Shown: positions 34,291-42,411 of the stretch, piece by piece | How the letters are laid out: the number at the start of each line of letters is the position of its first letter | Position numbering within the stretch: the stretch's first letter is position 1 | DNA from: Methylobacter sp015476545 | Lineage (GTDB): Bacteria; Pseudomonadota; Gammaproteobacteria; Methylococcales; Methylomonadaceae | Direction of reading: 5' to 3' | Assembly: GCF_052162025.1 (NCBI RefSeq) | Contig: NZ_CP197401.1 | Coordinates: 682,001-746,000, forward strand | DNA length: 64,000 bases | Notes under the pieces: model-generated | Database searches by the model: none | Seen by the model: the letters and a program-made list of their open reading frames with translations, nothing else | What the model was told of the DNA's origin: nothing | Program-made: the position numbers and the translations under genes

Positions 34291-35870
34291 TATTTCGCCC
34301 CTTCCATTTCATCCGGAGAAAGACCGCGAGTCATGTATTTAACACGGCCGTGCGAGAAAATACCGGCCGGGCTTTCCATCCGGACAGAAGCGACTTTTTT
34401 CAGCGAGTTGGAATCGTAGACCACGACTTCATCGCCGCTGTAACCGGCGCTGACATACAGGAATTTGCCGTCTGCGCTGTATTCAGGGAAGTAGGCATGA
34501 CCGCCGACATCCAGAGTTTTAGCAACTTCCAGCGTTTTCTTGTCGATCAGCTGCACAGTGCGCGCGCGCCTGTCTTTGCTGATGATGTCCACGGCTACGT
34601 AAGGCGCGTTAGCATGTGCGGCCGGTGATTCGGTGCCGCCGGACACAGGAATCTGCTTGACCACTTCCATGGTATCCAGATCCCAGACGCTGACGACCGT
34701 TTTGTCGCAATCGCCGAAGTTGGTGCCGAAGCCCAGCGTGCGGCCGTCAACCTTTACAGCCGAACCACCGCCTACGTGCGGCACGCAGCCCGCTTCCAGT
34801 TTCTTGATGATTTTGCGGTCTTTCAGGTCGATCGCGGCAACGATGCTGTCGTCATAGGAAGCGATCATTAGTTTGCGGCCGTTATGGGTCAGGAACGCAT
34901 CGTGCAGATGGCGGCCGACATCGGTGATTTTAGTGACAGGGAAATCCTGATCTTTTTTCAGGTCCACCACCCAGACTTGGCCGGCATTTTCCAGGGCAAT
35001 GGCGAAAATGTCGTCATAAGGCGTGCCGATAACCATGCCGGAATCGGAAGTCACCATTTTGCCGTCCGGATCGACGCCTTCCAGTTCAAAGGTCTTCAAA
35101 GGTTCCAGCGTGTCGGCGTCCAGAATGACGGCGTTGTGCGGCACAAATGAGCCGGCCATGATGTATTTGCCGTCGCGCGATACGCCCATGCCCGGGCCGT
35201 TAAAGCCGGTTTTGACGCTGCGTACGGCCTTCATGGAATACAGGTCGATTTTGTAAATTTCCGCCGTGTCGGTTTTTACGTAAGCCCAGCGTGGATTGGC
35301 AGGATTGTAATCGATGATATGCGCCGCTGTGACGGTCGGGATTTCGCCGATTTGTTTATGCGTCGTGCTGTTGATGAAGACGGCCTTGGAGCCTTCTCCG
35401 CGTCCGTATTTGCCGCGCGCTGCCACACCGATGACGTCATCCATGCTGTTGATCTCATAAGTCGGCTTGTCAGGCAATGTGCTTTCGTCTTTGACGTAGA
35501 CTTTCAATGACGATTTTATATCGTCAATTGTCCAGGCCGGGTTATCCAGCTTGGGGGTTTTTTGCAGATGGCTGACCAGGCCTCGGATCTGGTCGTCCGT
35601 TAAGCGGCCGTAAAACGGAGGCATCAGCGTATCGAAGCTTCCGGTCATGATCAGCGAGCGCAGAGCGGTAGGGCTGCGGCCTTTCAGGGTGTCGGCATTC
35701 AATGCCGGCGCCAGATAGCCGCCATGATCGGCGCCGTGACAGCTCGCGCAGTTGTCTTGATACAACTGGTGCATGTTGTCATCGGATTTCGCCTGTACGG
35801 CTAAAGGTAAAACGAGAGCCGTTAAACCGGCAATGACTGATTGGGACAGAAGCTTTTTTGTGTTTTTCAT
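34290..35870 (-). CDS. nirS: Cytochrome cd1 nitrite reductase-like protein (NirS/NirN family)
   Basis: 526 aa with a signal peptide ending AVQA. An N-terminal cytochrome c domain (CASCH near residue 43, Met ligand probably in DTLMPPFYGRL) leads into an eight-bladed d1 propeller. A candidate axial His lies in VTAAHIIDY, and the two distal active-site histidines of cd1 reductases have counterparts in GRHLHDAF and CVPHVGGG, spaced 42 residues apart as in Pseudomonas NirS. The rest differs from classical NirS: it is about 40 residues shorter, and the C-terminus has SPAGIFSHGR instead of TPTGKFNVYN. It leads the operon, the nirS position. It could be a divergent NirS or a NirN-like dehydrogenase, so the symbol is provisional. 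Confidence 0.75.
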   Translation of the reverse strand: MKNTKKLLSQSVIAGLTALVLPLAVQAKSDDNMHQLYQDNCASCHGADHGGYLAPALNADTLKGRSPTALRSLIMTGSFDTLMPPFYGRLTDDQIRGLVSHLQKTPKLDNPAWTIDDIKSSLKVYVKDESTLPDKPTYEINSMDDVIGVAARGKYGRGEGSKAVFINSTTHKQIGEIPTVTAAHIIDYNPANPRWAYVKTDTAEIYKIDLYSMKAVRSVKTGFNGPGMGVSRDGKYIMAGSFVPHNAVILDADTLEPLKTFELEGVDPDGKMVTSDSGMVIGTPYDDIFAIALENAGQVWVVDLKKDQDFPVTKITDVGRHLHDAFLTHNGRKLMIASYDDSIVAAIDLKDRKIIKKLEAGCVPHVGGGSAVKVDGRTLGFGTNFGDCDKTVVSVWDLDTMEVVKQIPVSGGTESPAAHANAPYVAVDIISKDRRARTVQLIDKKTLEVAKTLDVGGHAYFPEYSADGKFLYVSAGYSGDEVVVYDSNSLKKVASVRMESPAGIFSHGRVKYMTRGLSPDEMEGAK

Positions 35871-35896
35871 TCTCTAAGGACTCCAGGTAGTATTGA

Positions 35897-35945
35897 ATCA
35901 ATATTATCCAATAAGTATAAAAAGCTCAAGTTTGATTACGATCAT
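35897..35945 (-). promoter_or_regulatory. FNR/Dnr-type class II promoter of the nir operon
   Basis: On the minus strand ATGAT-CGTA-ATCAA (35945-35932) matches the FNR/Dnr box TTGAT-N4-ATCAA in 9 of 10 positions. If its centre is set to -41.5, the start falls at 35897 and the -10 element GATAAT lies exactly at -11 to -6 (35908-35903). This is the geometry of a class II CRP/FNR-activated promoter. The box overlaps the stop codon of the TauE/SafE gene. Confidence 0.75.
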
Positions 35946-36844
35946 TGTTTTTTTTGCAATGTGTGTGTCCAGAGCCATAGCCGGTAAGACAGCATAATGA
36001 CCAGAATGGTCGAAGCGCCAAGAATGAAGTCCTGATGACGGATGACGAGGTCTTTTATCTGAGCCATCATTGGCGGGTTGATTTCGCGATAGAGCAGAAA
36101 ACAGCCTAGGATAAAAACGAGTATGCCAAAGCCGCGTTTTAAATGCTGGCCGGGGATCTTGCCGGACAAACTGCTGCCGATAAAACTGCCGATAATGGCG
36201 AAAGCTGAAAACAGTGCCGTTATAAATAGGTCGATGGTCATGTGGCTGGCGTGCCCTGCCAGGGCCGCCGAGGATTGAATCACCATAATGAACAGCGATG
36301 TGCCTATGGCGGCGTGTATGGGTAAGCCCACCAGATTATTGAGAGCTGGAACCATCAGGAAACCGCCGCCTACTCCGATCAAGCCTGTCACCGAGCCTAC
36401 CAGAAAGCCGTCAAGCATCAGTGCTATGAGCGGCAAATGCTTAGGACAGGGCTTCTGTAAGGGTAGTCGGTTGGGCTGTAAAGGCTTAGGTGTTTTTTTA
36501 CTGCGCAGCATCGACAGTGAAGCGGCCAGCATAATGACTGCAAACAGCACCAATAGCAGCGAGTCCGGAACATAGGCCGCCAGTCGGCCGCCGAGAAAGG
36601 CACCGATCATGCCGGTCAGACCGAAGGCCAGCCCGGTGGTCCAGCATACCTTGCCGCTGCGGGCATGGTTGACTACGGCTATCAAGCTGGTCAGGCAGAC
36701 GACGATTAACGATGTGATGATCGCGTTTTTAGCCGATAGGCCGGCCAGATAAACCAGAACCGGCACGGTCAGTATTGAGCCGCCGCCGCCCAAAAGGCCC
36801 AGCAGCACACCGATCAATAGGGAAAGCGCAATTAACACCAGCAT
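35942..36844 (-). CDS. TauE/SafE (TSUP) family permease
   Basis: 300 aa with about eight to nine membrane spans and the two TSUP repeats LLGGGGSILTVPVLVYLAGL and IGVGGGFLMVPALNNLVGLP. Family members move sulfite, sulfoacetate, thiosulfate or other small sulfur or organic anions across the inner membrane. It begins two bases after the persulfide-dioxygenase-like gene, so sulfur anion export or import linked to persulfide oxidation is the likely role. Confidence 0.9.
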   Translation of the reverse strand: MLVLIALSLLIGVLLGLLGGGGSILTVPVLVYLAGLSAKNAIITSLIVVCLTSLIAVVNHARSGKVCWTTGLAFGLTGMIGAFLGGRLAAYVPDSLLLVLFAVIMLAASLSMLRSKKTPKPLQPNRLPLQKPCPKHLPLIALMLDGFLVGSVTGLIGVGGGFLMVPALNNLVGLPIHAAIGTSLFIMVIQSSAALAGHASHMTIDLFITALFSAFAIIGSFIGSSLSGKIPGQHLKRGFGILVFILGCFLLYREINPPMMAQIKDLVIRHQDFILGASTILVIMLSYRLWLWTHTLQKKQ

Positions 36845-36846
36845 CG

Positions 36847-37560
36847 TTAGCCTTGTACGACTTGGCTTTGTTTATCCGGCTGTCCGCAAGCCTGATTGGC
36901 AGGCAGCGCTTCATCAATATATTTAGGGTAGGCCAGATTCAGATTCGCCATGATTTTGATAAATTCATCGCGCGTCTTGCCGCCGCCCAAGCGGGCATTG
37001 GTCGCTATTTCCTGTTTGATCGTGGACACGGTTTTGCCGTTGTAATCATGGCCTGGATAAAGCAGCGTGTCAGGCGGCAGCGTGAAAAGTTTTTGCGTGA
37101 TGTTGTCATACAGCATGCCGGCATCGCCCTGTTGGAAGTCGGTGCGTCCGCAGCCATTGATAAGTAAGGCATCGCCGGTAAAAACACGGTCTCCGATCAC
37201 GTAACTGACGCAGCCCGCAGTATGGCCCGGCGTGTGGAGGACGCGTATTTCAATCTCGCCAACCTGAAGCGGCACGCCATCGGTGACCAGCAAATCGGCG
37301 CACATGGCGCCGGCATCGCGGTGCACAACGCTTTTACTGCCCAGCGTGTCTCTCAATTGGCCGGCGCCGGTGATATGGTCGGCATGGACATGCGTTTCCA
37401 TCGTGTAGATCAGCGTTAATTTCAGTTCATTCAAAAGCGCCACATAGCTATCCACTTCGCTTGCGACAGGATCAATCAGAACGGCTTTTTGAGTGAATTC
37501 GCAGCCGATGAGATAGCTGTAGGTGCAGGTGTCGGGTTCAAAAAGTTGCCTGAAGATCAT
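36847..37560 (-). CDS. MBL-fold hydrolase, persulfide dioxygenase (ETHE1)-like
   Basis: 237 aa metallo-beta-lactamase fold. Metal ligands are visible in METHVHADHITG (HxHxDH, though ETHE1 uses fewer), LHTPGHTAGCVSYV and the Asp in FTGDALLINGCGRTDFQQGD. The last stretch, with GRTDFQ and YPGHDYNG, is characteristic of ETHE1-type persulfide dioxygenases, which oxidise glutathione persulfide to sulfite. A TSUP permease follows immediately, a known sulfide-detoxification pairing. It lacks a rhodanese domain. Confidence 0.87.
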   Translation of the reverse strand: MIFRQLFEPDTCTYSYLIGCEFTQKAVLIDPVASEVDSYVALLNELKLTLIYTMETHVHADHITGAGQLRDTLGSKSVVHRDAGAMCADLLVTDGVPLQVGEIEIRVLHTPGHTAGCVSYVIGDRVFTGDALLINGCGRTDFQQGDAGMLYDNITQKLFTLPPDTLLYPGHDYNGKTVSTIKQEIATNARLGGGKTRDEFIKIMANLNLAYPKYIDEALPANQACGQPDKQSQVVQG

Positions 37561-37936
37561 AGGGTTAACCTCTATATTTAAGTAAATAATAAAAAACTAA
37601 TATATTATAAAGCAATACCTGCCAACATTCGATAATGCTTTAAAAATTGGACTATGTCTGTAGGCTTTTATTTCATTCGAGTGATCTGATGCTGAATGGT
37701 TTGGAAATTGACCTCAGCTTGCAGCCAATGAAAGGCGGGCGCCAGATAGTCCAGGTACGGATAGGAATCCGATGCTTTGCGATGACTTAGCCGAATTTCA
37801 GTTTTTCTATGGAGTTGGTCATAGCCGCCTGACAGCCGTATGAACTATCAGAAGCGATGAAATATAGCGGCTGATAAGATCTGGAGTTTTATCAGCCGAT
37901 ACCCTTGCAAAGACATTTATGCGGTATATTTAATGT
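37561..37936. other. Intergenic region between persulfide dioxygenase-like gene and gltA
   Basis: 376 bases. The part next to 37561 is very AT-rich (TAAGTAAATAATAAAAAAC, then ATATATTATAAAG) and probably holds the promoter of the sulfur gene pair. A long perfect stem is listed separately at 37868-37898. I see no gene. Confidence 0.5.
37868..37898 (-). terminator. Hairpin downstream of gltA
   Basis: CGGCTGATAA (37868-37877) and TTATCAGCCG (37889-37898) form a perfect 10 bp stem with an 11 base loop, about 40 bases past the gltA stop. The T tract on the minus strand is weak (TATATTTC), so terminator function is likely but not certain. Confidence 0.55.
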
Positions 37937-39235
37937 TTAACGAGCAGCCATAGGCGGAACGTCACGACTCGTTTGTCCGATATAAAGCTGTCTGGGGCGG
38001 CCGATTTTCTGTTCCGGATCAGATATCATTTCATCCCAGTGCGAAATCCAGCCGACGCTGCGTCCCATGGCAAACAAGGCCGTAAACATATTGCTGGGGA
38101 TACCCAGGGCGCGGAGCACGATGCCTGAATAAAAATCGACGTTCGGGTACAGTTTTTTCTCGATGAAGTATTCGTCTTCCAGCGCGATGCGTTCCAGTTC
38201 CAATGCCAGCTTGAATAACCTGTCGTCATGCAGTCCCAGTTCGCTAAGCACTTCATGGCAGGTCGCCCGCATTAGTTTGGCGCGCGGGTCGTAATTCTTG
38301 TAAACGCGGTGGCCGAAACCCATGAGTCTGAACGGATCGTTTTTATCTTTGGCTCGCTTGATGTAAGAATCGATATTCGAAACATCGCCTATTTTTTCCA
38401 GCATATTCAACACTGCTTCATTGGCGCCGCCATGCGCGGCGCCCCACAGACAGGCAATTCCCGAAGTGATGCAGGCATAGGGATTGGCGCCGCTGGAACC
38501 GGCGAGGCGTACCGTCGACGTGGAGGCATTTTGTTCATGATCGGCATGCAGAATCAGGATTCTGTCCAATGCCTTCACCAGAATCGGGTTGGGCTCGAAG
38601 TCTTCACAAGGCGTGGCCAGCATCATGCGCATGAAGTTTTCTACATAAGTCAGCTTGTTTTGCGGATACATGAACGGCAGGCCGATGCTGTATTTATGGC
38701 TCATGGCCACGATAGTGGGTATTTTCGCGATCAGGCGGATGGCGCAAAGGTCGCGATCATTCTTATTGGTAATATCCAGGGCATCATGATAGAAGGCTGA
38801 CAAGGCGCCAACTACGCCGACGATGATGGCCATCGGGTGGGCATCACGGCGAAAGCCTTTAAAGAAATTGGTCAGCTGGTCATGCACCATCGTATGCTTG
38901 GTAATAGCATTTTCAAACTGCTTCAATTGATCACTGTTTGGCAGTTCGCCGTTCAACAGCAAATAGCAAACTTCCAGAAAAGTGCATTGTTCCGCCAATT
39001 GTTCGATGGGATAACCACGATACAACAATATGCCGGCTTCACCATCAATATACGTTATCTTGGAAGAACAGCTGGCCGTCGAAGTGTAGCCAGGATCATA
39101 GGTGAACATACCGGTCTGTTTATATAGTTCTTGGACATCGATGACATCGGGCCCCGTAGTGCCTGATAAAACAGGCAGCTCACATAGGGGCTGAGTCTCC
39201 TCATTAACTAGGGTAACTCTGCGCTGGTTAGTCAT
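37937..39235 (-). CDS. gltA: Type II citrate synthase
   Basis: 432 aa, the length of the NADH-sensitive hexameric bacterial type. Catalytic residues are in LHADHEQNAST (His), GFGHRVYKNYDPR (His) and NVDFYSGIVLRALG (Asp). The reaction joins acetyl-CoA and oxaloacetate into citrate. An ATG at 39250 opens five codons earlier, but the GGAG directly after it is the natural ribosome site for the ATG at 39235, so I chose the latter. Monocistronic. Confidence 0.97.
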   Translation of the reverse strand: MTNQRRVTLVNEETQPLCELPVLSGTTGPDVIDVQELYKQTGMFTYDPGYTSTASCSSKITYIDGEAGILLYRGYPIEQLAEQCTFLEVCYLLLNGELPNSDQLKQFENAITKHTMVHDQLTNFFKGFRRDAHPMAIIVGVVGALSAFYHDALDITNKNDRDLCAIRLIAKIPTIVAMSHKYSIGLPFMYPQNKLTYVENFMRMMLATPCEDFEPNPILVKALDRILILHADHEQNASTSTVRLAGSSGANPYACITSGIACLWGAAHGGANEAVLNMLEKIGDVSNIDSYIKRAKDKNDPFRLMGFGHRVYKNYDPRAKLMRATCHEVLSELGLHDDRLFKLALELERIALEDEYFIEKKLYPNVDFYSGIVLRALGIPSNMFTALFAMGRSVGWISHWDEMISDPEQKIGRPRQLYIGQTSRDVPPMAAR

Positions 39236-39484
39236 GGTACTGATCTCCATTATAAAAATGTTACTTCATGACGGTATCACAAAGCTAAATGATATTTAAA
39301 CAGAAATTACATGCCCAGCTGTTTGACCTGTTTGAAGAATGATAATTCGAAATGCGGAAGGATAATACTCAGATGAAATGTCGTTTACTGAGGAAAAAAT
39401 AATAGGAGACTATCTTGTCTTCTCACTGCCCGATGCTGAAATTAGGGGATAAAAAACTGTTTTAGTGAAGGCTGTGAAGTATGG

Positions 39485-39664
39485 CTAAATTTCAAATAGG
39501 TAATTGAGTTTTTTTTGTATGGCGAGATTGCCGTAATTCCAAGTAAACCGTAACATAAAACCGATAAATAAAATGATTGAAGCCATAAGCATACTCAAAA
39601 TAAAGCTGATAAACACGATAACAGCCAGTAAGCTAAACAAAGCGTTTTTGCAGAAGTCATACAT
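39485..39664 (-). CDS. 59 aa small membrane protein, unknown
   Basis: Unrecognised. A 59-codon frame starts at ATG 39664 with a strong GGTGAGG ribosome site seven bases upstream. The peptide begins MYDFCKNALFSLL and has one long or two short hydrophobic spans (about residues 8-38), then a basic, aromatic tail (LRFTWNYGNLAIQKKLNYLFEI). The coherent hydrophobicity, positive C-terminal flank and good ribosome site support a real small membrane protein, but I know no family. It lies in a gene-poor interval upstream of gltA. Confidence 0.5.
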   Translation of the reverse strand: MYDFCKNALFSLLAVIVFISFILSMLMASIILFIGFMLRFTWNYGNLAIQKKLNYLFEI

Positions 39665-40405
39665 TGGAAAGCCTCACCAAATTAGTCAAAGTTTACTATT
39701 TGTGCCGGTCTAACAGTGCGGATCAATTTGCACTTACACCGCAGCTGCACCACAATAAAACTAAAACAGCACAGAGATCGATTCGTGCGTGACATCAGAT
39801 GCTTAAGGTAATTCTCCAAACTGAAGTTCCAGCGCTATTTAAAAAAGAAACCGGTTTCCAAACTTAAAGAGTAATTAACAGCCGTTTTAGTTTCATTCTC
39901 TTCATGGATATAAACTGCGCCCAATACATATTTTTTTAAAAAATCACGCCAAACTGTGATTGAACAAAGCATGAGGGGCCGAGATTTCGGTAAGGAAAAG
40001 ATAACTCTATCTGTCTCCCCCAATTGCAAAAGTCAAAGATTAGCCCAAATAGATCATTGCTCTGAAGGTGGGGTTAACCAAGATCGAATTCATGTAGTAT
40101 TGATTCGATATTTATTTGACAGTAGGCTTGGGCTTTCCTATAGTATCGATTCACTACCAAGTGAGAGGGTATTTATGAAGGCGGTAATTTCCATCATGTC
40201 TTACTGGTTTAGAGCAAAGCAGAGCGTGACTAATGCCAATGATCGTGCAATATCAGTATGAAAACGTTCTCTTTGCGGAAATTGCTGAAACATAAATAAT
40301 AAAGATGCTTCAAGAATGATATTAGTTCCGGTAGAGGTTAAATTTCGGAGCTTTTCATTAACTGTGACGCATCCACAGACAACTGCTAAATATAAAGGTG
40401 CAAAA
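39665..40405. other. Gene-poor interval
   Basis: About 740 AT-rich bases. Frames of 64 to 108 codons occur on both strands (39835-40029, 39956-40261, 40201-40527) but overlap one another and show no composition, motif or ribosome site that would support them. A promoter for the small membrane protein at 40406 must lie here. Confidence 0.4.
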
Positions 40406-40579
40406 ATGAACGATGAATCACAAACAAAAGATAAATTCTGGCTATATGTTGGCGGCATAACATTTGCTTTATTGACGGTTTTGATCCTGGTTAAGAAAAA
40501 CGAGGATGATAAGTTTGCTCCGATCAAAGAGCAAATACAAGAAGAAGCCGCCCTTATGAATATTCGCGTTTTAAACTAA
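40406..40579 (+). CDS. 57 aa single-span microprotein (FWLYxGGI family, copy 1)
   Basis: Starts at the ATG after AAAGGTGCAAAA; the open frame reaches back to 40316, but only the inner ATG has a ribosome site. Layout: a short polar N-terminus MNDESQTK, the motif D-K-F-W-L-Y-V-G-G-I, one membrane span (about residues 10-30), then a charged tail KKNEDDKFAPIKEQIQEE. The same design and motif recur in the 64 aa protein at 55231-55425, so they are paralogues. Function is unknown. The size and shape recall small subunits of membrane complexes, but that is only an analogy. Confidence 0.7.
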   Translation: MNDESQTKDKFWLYVGGITFALLTVLILVKKNEDDKFAPIKEQIQEEAALMNIRVLN

Positions 40580-40722
40580 ATCCTTGGTGCGCAGGATGTT
40601 TTAGTGATCCCCGTCTGCTGTTTTCTGCAGTAAGGCGGTATGTCATGGTCTGAAGGCAACACAATATAGAAGATATAGCGTATCAACGATCGCTTAAAAT
40701 AATAAATAATGAGGAGAGAATT

Positions 40723-41088
40723 ATGAAACTTAACTTGATAGGCCTAGTGGCGGCATTATCGCTTTTTTCAGGCGGCGCATCGGCGACGGAGTATGTTTAC
40801 AGGGATCTTATGGCCAATACGCTGCCTTCTGCAAAGTGCGAAGCAAAATCCGCAGCGATTGATACTGCATCGAAGCAATATAATGTGAACAGATACAGCA
40901 AGAAGTTCTGCCAAACACAAGGTTATGGCTGGCATGTCGAAGAAGTGAAAAATCTTGGCACGCCCGTCTGTGAAGAATGCACGGATGGCGCCAACAAAGG
41001 CTTGGCTCAATGTCATTTGGAAGATATGGTCGTTACCTGTAAACGCATTAAGCCTGGTTCGGTAGGCATGTTACCCGGAAAAGGCTAA
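40723..41088 (+). CDS. Secreted Cys-rich small protein, unknown
   Basis: 121 aa with a signal peptide ending GASA and a GAGGAGA ribosome site. The mature part (about 100 aa) has six cysteines (AKCEAK, KKFCQTQ, TPVCEECTD, AQCHLED, VVTCKR), suggesting up to three disulfides, plus a V-E-E-V-K-N-L-G segment between them. CEECT resembles a CxxC pair but there is no CxxCH. I do not recognise a family. A hairpin follows at 41104-41129. Confidence 0.7.
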   Translation: MKLNLIGLVAALSLFSGGASATEYVYRDLMANTLPSAKCEAKSAAIDTASKQYNVNRYSKKFCQTQGYGWHVEEVKNLGTPVCEECTDGANKGLAQCHLEDMVVTCKRIKPGSVGMLPGKG

Positions 41089-41103
41089 CAATACAGACGA
41101 ATG

Positions 41104-41129
41104 GCAAGAGATCCGGATGGGTCTCTTGC
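41104..41129 (+). terminator. Hairpin after the Cys-rich protein gene
   Basis: GCAAGAGA (41104-41111) and TCTCTTGC (41122-41129) form a perfect 8 bp stem 15 bases past the stop codon. It lacks a T tract. Confidence 0.5.
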
Positions 41130-41730
41130 TCATTCTGACGGTATAAATCGGGCGCTGCTTCAGCACTCGTTTTTCAGATATCGCTTGAAAGCTTTATCGT
41201 TTTGAAAAGGACATGGCTTTTCCGCAAACAAATAAGCGGCGTTGCGCTCAGTGGGCTCAATCTTGCCAAAATTTTCCCCAGACCGGCCAGCAAATAGATA
41301 ACGATAAAAATCATTAATTGCAGATATAGGGCACGGTAAGTAACAACCTTATTCGAATGCGCATACGGTTCAGTAAGGGTAGGTCTCGCATCTTATTAAA
41401 TCAAGGAGCAGTATTCCAGATCATTACCAGAAAGCGATAATAGGTAAAAAAGCGTTACGTACAATTGCAGGGTTATTTCGAAACAGCCATATAACTCAGA
41501 AAAACTTCAAAATACTGCCCATCTCTCCCGTTGTTTTCGCCGCAGCCATGCTGTTTCGATTGCTCAAACCCGGCTTAATAATATTTTTGAGCAACTATAA
41601 ACATTAACATAACGCTATCAAAAGCTACGCCTGTCCAGCGCGCAATACAGTTGCGGCATGGCCCAATCGGGCTGTCATCCAATTCAATGATTAAAAAGCT
41701 TCAATTGCCGTATTATTTTTTGAATAGTAG
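41130..41730. other. Gene-poor interval before the IS5 remnant
   Basis: About 600 bases. On the minus strand an uninterrupted hydrophobic frame runs through about 41175-41370 (it includes Y-R-A-L-Y-L-Q-L-M-I-F-I-V-I-Y-L-L-A-G-L-G), ending at a TGA; it may be the tail of a decayed membrane gene, but the start is unclear. I see nothing else. Confidence 0.35.
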
Positions 41731-41913
41731 TGGACAGGGCGAATCGCACTGCATTATCCGACAGCAGGCAGAGACCGACGGCCATTCGAACTGGAAACCA
41801 TGCTCCGCATCCATCTGATGCAACGGTGGTTTGGGTATTCCGATCCTGCCACGGAAGAAGCTCGGCACGATATGCCGCTGCTCCGCGAGTTCACCGGGCT
41901 CGATGTCGTCTAA
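41731..41913 (+). pseudogene. IS5-family transposase remnant
   Basis: After a stop codon (TAG 41728-41730) a 60-codon frame reads TGRIALHYPTAG, RRPFELETMLRIHLMQRW, FGYSDPATEEARHDMPLL and REFTGLDVV before TAA. This is the well-known N-terminal region of IS5-group transposases. The catalytic DDE part is missing and no terminal repeats were found, so it is a truncated relic. It lies about 490 bases beyond the 3' end of the NRPS gene. Confidence 0.85.
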
Positions 41914-42411
41914 TAACTTGTTGTTTTTATTAAATGAACTTGTCTTAATTCACACAAATCGTATGTTTCAGCGTAAATGCTCCCACTAGTACAAATTGGT
42001 TCAAAATCACGACAGCTGTGGCTTTTAAAAATCCTATGGGACTTTGGTGTCGTTTGTTTAAATGTACCCATAATGCCGATTAGCTTCAATGGCTACAAGT
42101 AAAGCGAATGACCCATTAGTTGTTAACGTCATACTACCAACACGGGGTTCTGACGGTGATTTTCCAACAGAGGACTTTCACCTATGCGAATCGTTGGCCG
42201 AGCCGATCGCTATCGTGGCTCGGTATTCGCTCTGCCGGAGCATGCGCAGCTACCTACTCCCCACGCGGTGGGAAATCCACAATGACTGGTTCTGGTTCTG
42301 GCTCTGCTCTCATGATACTCATGATACATAACTCATTGTTTTATTTTAAATTGCCTTATCCTTATTTACTCAAACCGTATGTCTCTGTGCAAATGCTCCC
42401 GCTAGTCCAAC
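41912..42411. repeat. Imperfect direct repeat pair around the NRPS 3' end
   Basis: About 85 bases at 41912-41995 recur at 42327-42411 with roughly 70% identity by eye (shared cores CGTATGT, AAATGCTCCC and CTAGT-CAA). The second copy includes the last codons and stop of the NRPS gene; the first starts at the stop of the IS5 remnant. About 330 bases of unrecognised sequence lie between. This may be a duplicated gene end left by rearrangement. Confidence 0.5.

Noticed and set aside
42270..42320. Ser/Gly-coding run on the plus strand that resembles the NRPS C-terminal tail in reverse
   Set aside because: Low-complexity GGTTCTGG repeats occur by chance; no longer inverted identity to the NRPS end was seen.
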